DNA from: Caballeronia sp. SEWSISQ10-4 2
Lineage (GTDB): Bacteria; Pseudomonadota; Gammaproteobacteria; Burkholderiales; Burkholderiaceae
DNA length: 32,059 nucleotides
Assembly (NCBI RefSeq): GCF_030464885.1
Contig: NZ_JALPRJ010000087.1
Coordinates: 1 to 32,059 of the forward strand
Reading direction: 5' to 3'
Under the pieces are notes generated by a model. It saw only the letters and a list, made by a program, of their open reading frames with translations. It was not told the origin of the DNA and did no database searches. This document shows positions 1 to 8,105 of the stretch, one piece after another; position 1 is the stretch's first letter, and each line of letters opens with the position of its first letter. Made by a program: the position numbers and the translations under genes.

Positions 1-60
1 AAAGGAGACTCGCAGATCGCGATTAAGTTGCATTATTTGTGACGCACCACACTAGCGGAA

Positions 61-720
61 GTGGAGCTTGCCGAGGCCAGCGCGTCGGAGTTGCAGGCCA
101 GCCCACGCGGTCGGGTCAGGTTGGTTGCGCCGGTTAGCTTTGGTAGCCAGAGCCTTGTGCCCGTATTGACTGACTACCTGGATCGCCATCCTGAGGTCAG
201 CGTCGAACTGACACTCGACAATCGCGTACCTGACCTGATCGACGAAGGTTACGAACTGGGCATCCACATCGGCGCAATAGACAACGACGGATTGGTCGCA
301 CGGCCGCTGCAGCCCTATCGCAGGATACTGGCTGCAGCACCGGCCTATCTAGCCCGGCATGGGCAACCCGACCACCCCCAGCAGTTGAGTTCGCATATCT
401 GCTTGGGCTTGTCGTACTGGAGACACCACGATCGCTGGCACCTAAGTGGACCTGATGGCGAATCTTGTGAAGTGCCGGTAAAAGGCCGATTCAGCTCGAA
501 CCAAGGTAGCGCTTTGCGCGTTGCCGCATTGCACGGTGCCGGCATCGTCCTTCAGCCCGAAGCGTCTTTGGCCGACGATGTTGCTGCCGGTCGTTTGGTC
601 CCCGTACTGCCGGCCTGGTCGTATATGCACACGCCAATGCATTTGATCTACGCGCAGGATCGCCGACCCACGGCGAAGTTGCGCAGCATCATTGATTTCC
701 TATTGGAGCGTTTCGGCTAA
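61..720 (+). pseudogene. LysR-family regulator, effector domain only (5' end missing or broken)
   Basis: This frame encodes the linker helix (LAEVELAEASASELQ) and the whole periplasmic-binding-like effector domain of a LysR regulator, beginning at the usual RGRVRLVAP junction and ending with SIIDFLLERF. The N-terminal winged helix-turn-helix (about 60-80 residues) is absent. Read backwards in the same frame, LysR-like linker sequence continues to about position 43 and then meets a TGA at 40-42. In the +2 frame, positions 2-40 give a TRR-x-R-L-S string resembling the end of a LysR wing, so a frameshift is possible (weak inference). The GTG at 61 has no clear ribosome site. With only 42 bases visible upstream, sequence error or decay cannot be told apart. 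Without the HTH the product could not act as a normal regulator. Family assignment is secure; pseudogene status is likely but not proven. Confidence 0.7.
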
Positions 721-903
721 GAAGGGCTATCGGCGAGCGGCATTTCACTTTCTGCGTCACGCGTACGTCTCTACCGTGACACTGCGGTTTGAAAGCCGAG
801 CGAAATCAGAGATCCAGCTTTCACTAACTGCGGCACTGGACAACACCTCGGCTGTCTGAACTCTCGACGATGGTCAAATGCGGCGTATGAATCGGCGCTC
901 GAT

Positions 904-1236
904 TCAGCGTTCGTGGTAGATCGCAAGCCAGACGGTTTGCTCTTTGGCATGCGTCCACGCAACGCGATGCCGGCAATGCGGCTCGATCAGCACGTAGTCG
1001 CCGGGACGCATGTCGTGCAGCGTCGAGTCCTCTTCGAACTCGAGCACGGCCGCGCCCGACAGCAGTAGAACCCATTCGGCGCGCGAGTCGTCGTACCAGA
1101 ACCCTTCGGGACTCGTGTGTCCCATGGATACAATCCGCTCCACGTTCAGGCGCTGCCCCGTGATGAGCATGTCGATGCGCTCTTCGCCGCCGCGCTTCGC
1201 TTCGAAGCTGAACAGGTTACCCGATTGAAGCTGCAT
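904..1236 (-). CDS. Small single-domain cupin protein
   Basis: The product is 110 residues, the length of a minimal beta-barrel cupin. Cupin motif 1 is degenerate around SPEGFWYDDSRAEWVLLLSGAAVLEFE, where the canonical HxH is replaced by residues such as D/E. Motif 2 is recognisable as MRPGDYVLIEPHCRHRV, which carries the G-D-x-x-x-I-P-like turn and histidines that could bind a metal. Proteins of this type are usually called cupin domain-containing proteins and have no fixed substrate. The start ATG at 1236 lies 22 bases after the end of an oxidoreductase-like relic on the same strand, so the cupin was probably once the distal gene of a two-gene unit. No promoter of its own is obvious. Fold call is good; function unknown. 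Confidence 0.8.
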   Translation of the reverse strand: MQLQSGNLFSFEAKRGGEERIDMLITGQRLNVERIVSMGHTSPEGFWYDDSRAEWVLLLSGAAVLEFEEDSTLHDMRPGDYVLIEPHCRHRVAWTHAKEQTVWLAIYHER

Positions 1237-1257
1237 GGCTTGACCTCACGTCAACTT

Positions 1258-1335
1258 TCACTTCACACGCGCAAGACCGTCGAGCAGCGTCGGAAGCAGC
1301 TCGCTGATCGCCGGATGGATACGCACTGCAACTGT
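1258..1335 (-). pseudogene. 3' relic of a pyridine nucleotide-disulfide oxidoreductase
   Basis: On the minus strand this stretch reads TVAVRIHPAISELLPTLLDG followed by LARVK and a TGA at 1258-1260. The I-H-P-x-x-S-E-L-x-P-T-L-L string matches the dimer-interface tail of FAD-dependent dihydrolipoamide dehydrogenase / mercuric reductase-like enzymes, where the His-Pro pair belongs to the active site of the partner subunit. Upstream in the same frame a stop is met within a few codons, and I find no further oxidoreductase sequence. The rest of the gene therefore appears deleted or replaced. The call rests on about 25 residues, so it remains tentative. Confidence 0.45.
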
Positions 1336-1336
1336 A

Positions 1337-1682
1337 GCGCACAAGAATCAGTAAAGACCACTGGCCGATGTCAGAAGCAAATGAGCCATTGCAGTGACCG
1401 CGCTTTCAATCAATCGGACGACCGGAGATGGCCGAACCCGGTCCGACGTTGAACTGGCGGAGTGGGACGCCATTGATCGGTCCGCGTCGGGCAGAAATCG
1501 ACCCCTTGCCGTCATTCGGGCCACCGCGAAAGCAACAGCCGTTTCCATGGTTCAACGGACATTCGCTCATGCGGGTCGACTGCCTCTTACCTGTCGCTCG
1601 CGACACCATCGCAGCAGATGTCAGCTCGCGGCTAAGGCAAACGCCACTGATCGTGCCACCGCGGCACGGTCTCTGAAAACAC
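1337..1682. other. Gene-free stretch between relic and terminator
   Basis: Several open frames cross this segment on both strands, but none has recognisable domain content, a convincing ribosome site or a hydrophobic pattern typical of a real protein. It may be the scar left by the deletion that removed most of the neighbouring oxidoreductase gene. I see no repeat ends or direct repeats that would identify a mobile element. Confidence 0.4.
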
Positions 1683-1725
1683 AACGCCCCGACGTCTGCT
1701 TTATAGGAGGCCCGGGGCGTTTTTA
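1683..1725 (-). terminator. Bidirectional-looking intrinsic terminator
   Basis: A perfect 9-bp inverted repeat, AACGCCCCG (1683-1691) and CGGGGCGTT (1713-1721), is followed by a T run on the plus strand. On the minus strand it is followed by the T-rich GTTGTGTTTT. It lies 12 bases past the stop of the RNase-like lipoprotein gene on the minus strand, so it most likely ends that transcript. Confidence 0.7.
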
Positions 1726-1736
1726 ATTGGCTCAAG

Positions 1737-2207
1737 TTATTGTGCAATGCGTTTGAAACTGGCGTAGTAATCGTCGGTGTAGTAGCAGTCGCCGGTCTGC
1801 CTGCGCGGTCCACCACATACGATGCGGCGCTGCCCGCGATCCGCCGAGCCAGGCGTGCGAACTGTGTATGCGTGGTAATAGCCGCGCGGATGCTGCGGCA
1901 GCAATACCGCGCTGTTGCGGAACAAGACGCCGTCCTCGCCAAAAGGGAAAGGGCCGCCCGCTTTGATCAGACGCAGTGTTTCGGCTGCTTCCCCCGGCAA
2001 CTGCGCCTTAGTGACGGCGGCCAGCGCGCTCCGCCCTTGCGCGCCCGATGCGGCGGATGTGTCGCTCGCGGCCAGCCCAAGCTGAACCGGTGCCTGACTC
2101 GCGGATGCGCCCGGTTCCTGAGTAGCGTTTCGCGATCCGTCCTTGCCGCATCCGCCGAGGATAGCGCTCAAGGCGAGGATGCAGGAAAAAGCCCACGCTC
2201 GCTTCAC
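1737..2207 (-). CDS. Lipoprotein with guanyl-specific RNase (RNase Sa/barnase-type) fold, catalytic residues replaced
   Basis: The 156-residue product starts with a lipoprotein signal peptide (KR, then a hydrophobic run, then lipobox LGGC with lipidated Cys20). A low-complexity Ala/Ser/Gln linker leads to a microbial ribonuclease N1/T1 domain at about residues 69-154: LPGEAAETLRLI, GPFPFGEDGVLFRN, GYYHAYTVRTPG, RGQRRIVCGG and YYTDDYYASFKRI. In RNase Sa the matching strings are YHEYTV (general base Glu54) and GDHYATF (general acid His85). Here these positions are Ala113 (codon GCA) and Tyr147 (codon TAC), while the phosphate-binding RR pair is kept. The enzyme would therefore be expected to be inactive or strongly altered. 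No barstar-like inhibitor gene is seen nearby, which fits a non-toxic protein. Family call is firm; loss of activity is inferred from residue identity. Confidence 0.85.
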   Translation of the reverse strand: MKRAWAFSCILALSAILGGCGKDGSRNATQEPGASASQAPVQLGLAASDTSAASGAQGRSALAAVTKAQLPGEAAETLRLIKAGGPFPFGEDGVLFRNSAVLLPQHPRGYYHAYTVRTPGSADRGQRRIVCGGPRRQTGDCYYTDDYYASFKRIAQ

Positions 2208-2595
2208 GATACGGTTGTCTCCGGGTTGACCAGCATTCGACGATTACGAACGATTTAAGGGTATCGCTAACGGCAGAGCGGATCAATGTTCGGCGGACAT
2301 AGGAATTTTTTACTCAACAACCAGGCCGATGCGCGGTTCTCGGCGTTCGAGAAGTAGGCGGATCAAGCAGATTGCGGTGAGGCTCGTTTTATCGTCGAGT
2401 TGCTTCGAAAACTTATACGATGAAGCCTTGAAAGATGCATTGCTCCCTCGGCCGCGTCTAGAGCATCAATCGACCCACACGAGACAGTCGTGGTGATCGA
2501 TATCGGACATTCAAAAGGTTTCCCGGCAATGATGCGCGGCCAAACCGGAGAGCCTCTTTCGCCTCGACGAGAGGCGCAGAGAGTCAACGGATAAG
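2208..2595. other. Intergenic stretch, nothing recognised
   Basis: No coding frame with family signatures is visible. A 6-bp hairpin (CGCCTC, short loop, GAGGCG) near 2563-2580 lies just past the 3' end of the membrane protein gene on the minus strand. It lacks a T run, so I do not call it a terminator. The part nearest 2208-2340 presumably carries the promoter of the RNase-like lipoprotein. Confidence 0.4.
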
Positions 2596-2997
2596 TTATC
2601 CGAAAACCCGAACCCATGCTGTCCGAAGACGTCGCGCGTGGTCTTCGAAGAGATATGAGGCAGCCAGCGCCAAGAGACCTGCAATAGCACCCGTTACGAT
2701 GTGCTCGACGTAGGGAATGCGGTAGTGACTCGCATGGGAATAGGCGTCGCCTACCGTTGTCAGGATGCCGACGACCAGCGAATTGCCGTATCGATTCGCG
2801 TAGAACTTCGCCGCAGGCGTGAAAGTCAAAAGTACAACCAGGAGTCCGGTGAGCAGACCTGTATGGAATGCAATCGTCCAGTGGCCAAGGCTCATAATAT
2901 TGCCCCAACTCCCCGGCATGCAGGTCATGCACGCACTGGTCGGCTGCCAGAAACGCTGGATAAACAGCCGTAAGCGGCGCTTCCACTCAACTGACAT
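2596..2997 (-). CDS. Conserved-looking small membrane protein of unknown function
   Basis: The 133-residue product has an N-terminal basic region with a CMTCMPGSWGN motif. About three hydrophobic segments follow: residues ~35-60 (LGHWTIAFHTGLLTGLLVVLL), ~74-84 (weak) and ~98-118 (HIVTGAIAGLLALAASYLF). The C-terminus is basic (ARRLRTAWVRVFG). The closely spaced CxxC at the start could bind a metal or form a disulfide, but that is speculation. It stands alone between divergent spacers with no operon partner, so context says little. I do not recognise a named family. The balanced codon bias and clean membrane pattern support a real gene. Confidence 0.65.
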   Translation of the reverse strand: MSVEWKRRLRLFIQRFWQPTSACMTCMPGSWGNIMSLGHWTIAFHTGLLTGLLVVLLTFTPAAKFYANRYGNSLVVGILTTVGDAYSHASHYRIPYVEHIVTGAIAGLLALAASYLFEDHARRLRTAWVRVFG

Positions 2998-3219
2998 GAC
3001 GTATTTCCGATCAATGCCCTTTTTAACGGCCGGCGCATCATATGTATCGCCGGAGCAGCTTCCAATCTTTTAACCAGTTTGCTGTCCTTGTCATGGATGC
3101 GTTAAATCTGCACACCGTCGACGCCGGGTAATAACATGGTCATGGTGAAATACTACACCGCGATCGGACGGCCGCCGCCCGCGAAAAGCATCAGGGCCAT
3201 GAGGCGCGCTCCGTGAAAA

Positions 3220-4851
3220 TCAGTTGTCGGCCCCCAGCTTCTGGCAATCCACGGCATCGAAATGGGGTTTCGCCGAGATTCGAACCATCGTAGATTCGCT
3301 ACCTGTGATCGGCGGCAGATCACTGCAACCGTGCAACGCCCGCTCACTGGGTGCGTCGTTGCTGCGGCACGAGGCGTTATGCTTATCGGCAAGCTCGGCC
3401 TTCTTCCTCGCAACGGCAGCCATATCAGGCTGCTTCCGGATATCTGCAACGACAGCTATTTTAGAAAACGCCCGACCTGCATGCTCCGGGTCGATGACCG
3501 TCGCCCGGCGCAGCGCTTTCAACGCCTGTGCGTATCGCTCCTGCAAAAGAAGCGCGACGCCGTAGTTCACGAAGGCCTCGGAGTATTGCGGGTCTCGCGA
3601 TGTCGCAGCAAGAAATTGAACCTCTGCCTCATGCGCACGTTCAGTCCGCGTGGCAAGGCTTGAGCGTTCAAGCTGGGCAGGGGCGGGGGCGGCCTCAGCC
3701 GAGGCCAGAATAAGACGTCCAAGCGAGTTGTGGCCAGCCGCGTATCTGTCGTTGTACTTGACCACCTCGCGATACTTCTCCTCCGCCTGCGGGAAACATT
3801 GAAGATGTTCCAAAGCCACCGCCCAGTTGTAATTGGCCCACGAAAAGTGCGGACTTAGCTGGGTCGCTGCGCGCGCGTGCTCGATCTCGTTCTGATAATC
3901 CGCCTCATCTTCTGCGATCTTCGACAAACCCAAGTGTGCCCAAGGCGCAAACTTCCTGTCATCGGCGGAGTCGCTTTCGAGCATATGTTGAAAGTCCGAC
4001 TTTGCGGCATCGAAACTGCAGGCGCCCTTGTCGCAAGCCTTCTGCGCTTTGTCGAGCGTTGCCGACGCCAGGACATAAGGACTGTAGATGCTCAACGCAG
4101 CCGCCGCGCCCTTTGCAATGACTTCGTCAATGCTGTCAGTCGGGCTCGTCGCCTGAAACGGCTTGGTCGCTCCGCCGGGGCGCATGGCCCGGCCGGACAG
4201 CACCAGCGTGTTTCCCTCCACGACCATCTCCGCCGAAATGCGGCCGTCGCGATTGAACAGCGCTTTCGCAGCCGCCAGGGTCTCTTGCAAGGAAATACCG
4301 GCACCGGGTATCTCGAGATGTACGTCCTGCTGACCGCCCTCCTGCATTTGCTCATGTATTTCAGTGGGCATGACGGAGGATGCCGAGTCCAGTATGGCCG
4401 TCAGGTTTTCCTCGAACTTCCGTTGCGTGGTGGCCGCGGTGAAACCCTTTTTACCGAAGTCATCCGGAGTCGCAATGGCATCGATGATCGTGACCGGGCG
4501 CCAGCCCATGTATCCATAGATAAACCCAAACACGGCGACGGCCAGAACGATCATCGCGATGACGATCTTCTGCGCCTTGTCCATCCAATCGACCCCACGG
4601 GTTGCCAGACGCCTGACCGACAACCAGTATTTTTGAAACCTCGATGTACAGGCCGGCTCGCTCCCAGGTTCTGCAATGGAATTTGCTTGCCGGATTGCGC
4701 GAAGCATTGCAGCGGCCAGCACATTGTCCACATGGAGGTTCTGCGCCGCCGCGCGAGCCTGGCCTTCGCCCTGATAGTTTGTGTGTTCCGACAGCCTCCG
4801 CCGGGAAACAGGCCGATACACACGATGCGTGAAATGAGCGTGTTGATCCAT
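3220..4851 (-). CDS. Membrane-anchored tetratricopeptide-repeat protein
   Basis: I choose the ATG at 4851 because GAGGAGG lies about 9 bases upstream on the minus strand; an upstream ATG at 4953 in the same frame has no such site. The 543-residue product has a cytoplasmic-looking basic N-terminus (1-95), one transmembrane helix (about 96-114, KIVIAMIVLAVAVFGFIYGY), then a large extracytoplasmic part. That part has an unrecognised domain (about 118-300), which includes GNTLVLSGRAMRPGG and resembles a secretin- or BON-like beta region only in outline. Several TPR units follow (about 330-500), with WAHLGLSKIAEDEADYQNEIEHARAA, WANYNWAVALEHLQCFPQAEEKYREV and AFVNYGVALLLQERYAQALKALRRA typical of the fold. 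TPRs mediate protein contacts, so a scaffold role is likely but no partner is evident. It is divergent from the LacI-type regulator gene. Confidence 0.7.
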   Translation of the reverse strand: MDQHAHFTHRVYRPVSRRRLSEHTNYQGEGQARAAAQNLHVDNVLAAAMLRAIRQANSIAEPGSEPACTSRFQKYWLSVRRLATRGVDWMDKAQKIVIAMIVLAVAVFGFIYGYMGWRPVTIIDAIATPDDFGKKGFTAATTQRKFEENLTAILDSASSVMPTEIHEQMQEGGQQDVHLEIPGAGISLQETLAAAKALFNRDGRISAEMVVEGNTLVLSGRAMRPGGATKPFQATSPTDSIDEVIAKGAAAALSIYSPYVLASATLDKAQKACDKGACSFDAAKSDFQHMLESDSADDRKFAPWAHLGLSKIAEDEADYQNEIEHARAATQLSPHFSWANYNWAVALEHLQCFPQAEEKYREVVKYNDRYAAGHNSLGRLILASAEAAPAPAQLERSSLATRTERAHEAEVQFLAATSRDPQYSEAFVNYGVALLLQERYAQALKALRRATVIDPEHAGRAFSKIAVVADIRKQPDMAAVARKKAELADKHNASCRSNDAPSERALHGCSDLPPITGSESTMVRISAKPHFDAVDCQKLGADN

Positions 4852-5106
4852 GGAGGCCTCCTCAAGGTCGCCCGAGCGATGCACCGTCGATTGGGTTACA
4901 AAGGGTGTGACCGAAGCGCCGCGGACCGTTTCGATGCTGGCTGCCTGGCGCACTGCAAGAATGGCTCGTTAGCAAGATTCTCCGATCTCTCGCACAACGA
5001 CGTAACCCTGCATTGGAAGGGCCTCGTGTGTATGCGGCGGGGTGTGCGAAGCTGCCGCTAAATCCCGCGCGTTACACTACGCCCCAGTCCAACGGGGAAT
5101 CCTCAA

Positions 5107-6129
5107 GTGGCAAAAGTACCCACGATTCGCGATGTCGCCGAACTAGCCGATGTGTCGAAGGCAACCGTTTCGCGTTACCTGAACGGTAGCCTAGTGCTGC
5201 CGCCGGAAACCGCCAAGCGCGTCGACGACGCCGTCGTCGCACTCAACTATCGCCAAAATAGTCTGGCCCGGCGCCTGAGTCTCGGCAGCAGCGAGACCAT
5301 CGGCCTGGCCATGCCGGAGGTCGCCAATCCGTTCTTTGCCGAGCTTGCGGATGCCGTCGAGGAAGCCGCTTCCGAAAGCGGCTACGGTCTCGCGCTTTGC
5401 ATCACGCGCAACAAGCTCGAGCGCGAAGCGCTTTATCTGCGCTGGCTCGATACGCGTCACCTCGACGGCCTGATCTTCGCGACCAATCGCCCGGACGACG
5501 GCTCGCTGCGCAGCCTGATGGGCGAGCGCGCCAACATCGTGCTGGTGGATGAGGACGTGCCGGGCGCCGACGTGCCGAAGGTGTTCGTCGACAACGTCGA
5601 GGGCGGTTATCTGGCGACACGCCATCTGCTCGACGCGGGGCATCGGCGGATCGCGCACGTGACCGGCCCCGAAGCGCTGTTCACCGTGCGGGAACGGCTG
5701 GAGGGCTATCGGCGGGCGCTTGCCGAGGCACAGGTTCCCTTCGACTCCGGACTCGTGCACTTCGGCTCCTACGACCGCAGCTTCGGGCGCGCGGCCGGCG
5801 CCGAGCTGATCGCGGGCGCCCACCCGCCCACCGCACTGTTCGCCACCAGCGACTACATCGCGGTCGGCGTGCTCGATGCACTGCGCGAGCACGCGCTGGA
5901 CGTGCCCGGCTACATGTCGATTGTCGGCTTCGACGACATGGAATTCGCCAGCCTCCTGATGCCACCGATCACCACGGTGCGTCAGTCAGCGGCAGAGCTT
6001 GGCCGCACCGGCGTCGCCCTCCTGGTCGCCATGCTGACGGGACAGGCCGCCTCTCCACCGACCGTGCGCCGCCTGCCGGTCGAGCTGATCGAACGGGCGT
6101 CGGTGGGGCCGCCTCGCGCCGGTTCATAG
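5107..6129 (+). CDS. LacI/GalR-family transcriptional repressor of the adjacent ABC/PTE cluster
   Basis: The 340-residue product starts at GTG 5107. It has the classic N-terminal LacI helix-turn-helix and hinge (TIRDVAELADVSKATVSRYLNG, then RVDDAVVALNYRQNSLARRLS, residues 6-58) and a type I periplasmic-binding-like effector domain (about 62-335, from TIGLAMPEVANPFFAEL to the GFDDMEFASLLMPPITTVRQ signature). Family length is usually 330-350, so the protein is complete. It is followed after about 210 bases by a transporter operon with a perfect LacI-type palindrome in its promoter region. It most likely represses that operon until a sugar-like ligand, or a phosphorylated intermediate, binds. 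The effector is unknown. Confidence 0.95.
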   Translation: MAKVPTIRDVAELADVSKATVSRYLNGSLVLPPETAKRVDDAVVALNYRQNSLARRLSLGSSETIGLAMPEVANPFFAELADAVEEAASESGYGLALCITRNKLEREALYLRWLDTRHLDGLIFATNRPDDGSLRSLMGERANIVLVDEDVPGADVPKVFVDNVEGGYLATRHLLDAGHRRIAHVTGPEALFTVRERLEGYRRALAEAQVPFDSGLVHFGSYDRSFGRAAGAELIAGAHPPTALFATSDYIAVGVLDALREHALDVPGYMSIVGFDDMEFASLLMPPITTVRQSAAELGRTGVALLVAMLTGQAASPPTVRRLPVELIERASVGPPRAGS

Positions 6130-6174
6130 ACCCACCTGCAATCCCTCCTCTCCGTATTTTCCCGTATCTTTTTT

Positions 6175-6227
6175 TGAAACGGTTGACAGCCCAATACTCG
6201 CGGATTAATTTTTTATAAACCGGTTTA
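6175..6227 (+). promoter_or_regulatory. Promoter and LacI-type operators of the sugar ABC operon
   Basis: A sigma70-like promoter can be read as TTGACA (6183-6188), a 17-base spacer and TAATTT (6206-6211). A perfect 12-bp palindrome TAAACCGGTTTA lies at 6216-6227, where transcription would start. It has the central CpG-containing core common to LacI/GalR operators. A related but imperfect site, TGAAACGGTTGA (6175-6186), overlaps the -35 box. Two sites flanking the promoter fit repression by the adjacent LacI-type protein. Assignment to that regulator is an inference from position. Confidence 0.65.
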
Positions 6228-6340
6228 CAAGCGAGCGGCGCAATGTCGGTTGCGCCCATGAAGTCTTCCTTTAATCACCGGTCGCGCGGCTTTAATGGAC
6301 CGCACGAACAGCGTCCGGACCAACCAGAAAAGGGATTCCA

Positions 6341-7285
6341 ATGAGCGCAGCATTGCATTTCCGCCGCATGACCGCCGTATTGCTGAGCGCGGCGTTACTT
6401 GCCGTCGCAGGCACCGCCGCCGCGGCCGGCAAGAAGATCGCCATGGTCCAGATCAACCAGGAGGCGCTCTTCTTCACGCAGATGGATCAGGGCGCCCAGG
6501 CGGCCGCAAAAGCAGCCGGCGTCGAGCTGGCCATCTTCAACTCGAACAACGACCCGAGCGCGCAAAACAACGCGATCGAAACGTATATCCAGCAGAAAGT
6601 CGATGCCATCCTGGTGGTCGCCATCGATGTGAACGGCATCAAACCCGCTATCTCCGAAGCCAAGAAAGCGGGCATTCCGGTGGTGACCATCGACGCCATT
6701 GTCGACGGCGACAACTCGGTGCAGGTCGGTGTCGACAACAAGAAGGTCGGCGAAGATATCGGCAAATACACGGCGAACTACATCAAGACGAATCTTGGCG
6801 GGAAGGCGAACATCGGCGTGGTGGGCGCGCTGAATTCGTTCATCCAGAACGTGCGTCTGGATGGCTTCAAGGCGGGCATCGCGACCGTGCCGGGCGCGAA
6901 GATCGTCGCCACCGTCGATGGACAAAACGTGCAGGACCAGGCACAAACCGCCGCCGAGAACCTGATTTCCGCCCATCCGGATCTGCAGATCGTGTACGCA
7001 ACCGGTGAACCCGCGCTGATCGGTCTGGTCGCGGCAACGTCGGCTCAGGACGCTACGGGGCGCGTGAAGATTGTCGGCTGGGACTTGAGCGCGCAAGCTA
7101 TCAAGGGCATCGACGCGGGCTTTGTGACAGCCGTGGTGCAGCAGGACCCGGAGGGCGAAGGCCGAGCTGCAGTCAATGCCGCCATGAAGCTCATCAACAA
7201 GCAGCCGGTCGAGAAAAACATCTCGGTGCCGGTGACGATCGTGACCAAGGCGAACGTCGGCAAATACCGGGCCGTCTTTAAGTAA
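6341..7285 (+). CDS. Sugar ABC transporter periplasmic substrate-binding protein (RbsB-like)
   Basis: The 314-residue product starts at ATG 6341 behind AGGGA. A Sec signal peptide (about residues 1-28, MTAVLLSAALLAVAGTAAAA) precedes a type I periplasmic binding domain of the ribose/allose/galactose group (Peripla_BP_4). Typical strings are KKIAMVQINQEALFFTQMDQGA, NNDPSAQNNAIETYIQQKVDAILV, GIPVVTIDA and IVGWDLSAQAIKGIDAGFVTAVVQQDP. It captures the substrate in the periplasm and delivers it to the permease and ATPase encoded next. The family suggests a pentose, hexose, polyol or nucleoside-like ligand; the sequence alone does not decide which. It is the first gene of the LacI-controlled operon. 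Confidence 0.95.
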   Translation: MSAALHFRRMTAVLLSAALLAVAGTAAAAGKKIAMVQINQEALFFTQMDQGAQAAAKAAGVELAIFNSNNDPSAQNNAIETYIQQKVDAILVVAIDVNGIKPAISEAKKAGIPVVTIDAIVDGDNSVQVGVDNKKVGEDIGKYTANYIKTNLGGKANIGVVGALNSFIQNVRLDGFKAGIATVPGAKIVATVDGQNVQDQAQTAAENLISAHPDLQIVYATGEPALIGLVAATSAQDATGRVKIVGWDLSAQAIKGIDAGFVTAVVQQDPEGEGRAAVNAAMKLINKQPVEKNISVPVTIVTKANVGKYRAVFK

Positions 7286-7315
7286 GCCCACCGCCACGTT
7301 GCCGGGAGAACCGCT

Positions 7316-8104
7316 ATGCAAAACGATGCTGCAACGCCGCGCGTGCGCATGCAAAACATCACCAAAAACTACGGCGCCGTGCAGTCGCTGCGCGGCGTCG
7401 ACCTGCACGTGATGCCGGGTGAAGTGCTCGGGCTCGTCGGCGACAACGGCGCGGGCAAGTCGACGGTCTCGAAGGTGCTGTCGGGCGCGGTGATACCGGA
7501 CGCCGGCAGCATCGAGATCGACGGTAAGCCGGTCCAGTTCGCGGACCCGGGCGATGCCCGCACGCATCACATCGAGATGGTTTATCAGGACCTGTCGCTG
7601 TGCAATACGGTCGATGTGGCCGGCAACCTCTTCCTCGGCCGCGAACCCATGCGGCGTGTCTGCGGCGTACAGGTGCTCGATCATCGCAAGATGCATCACG
7701 ATGCCCGCGACATGCTGAACAACCTCGGCATTCGCATCCCGAGCACGAAGCTTGACGTGGAGAATCTGTCGGGCGGGCAACGTCAGGCCATCGCGATTTC
7801 GCGAGCGGTATCGTTTGATCCGAAAGTGCTGATCATGGATGAACCCACGGCCGCGCTGGCCGTCGCCGAAGTCGAAGCGGTGCTCGAACTCGTGCGCACG
7901 ATCAGCGCGCGCGGCGTCAGCGTGATCCTGATCAGCCATCGCCTGCAAGACCTTTTCCTCGTGTGCGACCGCATCAGCGTGATGTACGAAGGACAGAACG
8001 TCGCGGACCGGAAGATCGGTGAAACGAACCTGGAGGAGATCGTCGATCTGATCGTAGGCCACAAGTTCAGCGCGCGCTCGGCACGTGCGCTTGCGGAGGA
8101 TTGA
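7316..8104 (+). CDS. Sugar ABC transporter ATPase, single nucleotide-binding domain
   Basis: The 262-residue product has one complete ABC domain: Walker A GDNGAGKS (42-49), Q-loop Gln91, signature LSGGQ (151-155), Walker B VLIMDE (171-176) and switch His208. Many ribose/galactose-type systems use a fused double ATPase of about 500 residues (RbsA, MglA). This one is the single-domain form known from FrcA-type fructose systems, so two copies should dimerise. It lies 30 bases after the binding-protein gene, and its stop is separated from the permease ATG by one base, indicating tight co-translation. Confidence 0.95.
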   Translation: MQNDAATPRVRMQNITKNYGAVQSLRGVDLHVMPGEVLGLVGDNGAGKSTVSKVLSGAVIPDAGSIEIDGKPVQFADPGDARTHHIEMVYQDLSLCNTVDVAGNLFLGREPMRRVCGVQVLDHRKMHHDARDMLNNLGIRIPSTKLDVENLSGGQRQAIAISRAVSFDPKVLIMDEPTAALAVAEVEAVLELVRTISARGVSVILISHRLQDLFLVCDRISVMYEGQNVADRKIGETNLEEIVDLIVGHKFSARSARALAED

Positions 8105-8105
8105 C

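Noticed and set aside
2363..2986. A 207-codon minus-strand frame overlapping the small membrane protein
   Set aside because: The 133-residue frame in the other phase has clear membrane helices and a better ending; this one has none.
3877..5061. A 394-codon plus-strand frame
   Set aside because: Antisense to the TPR protein gene and running into the LacI promoter region; no recognisable domain.
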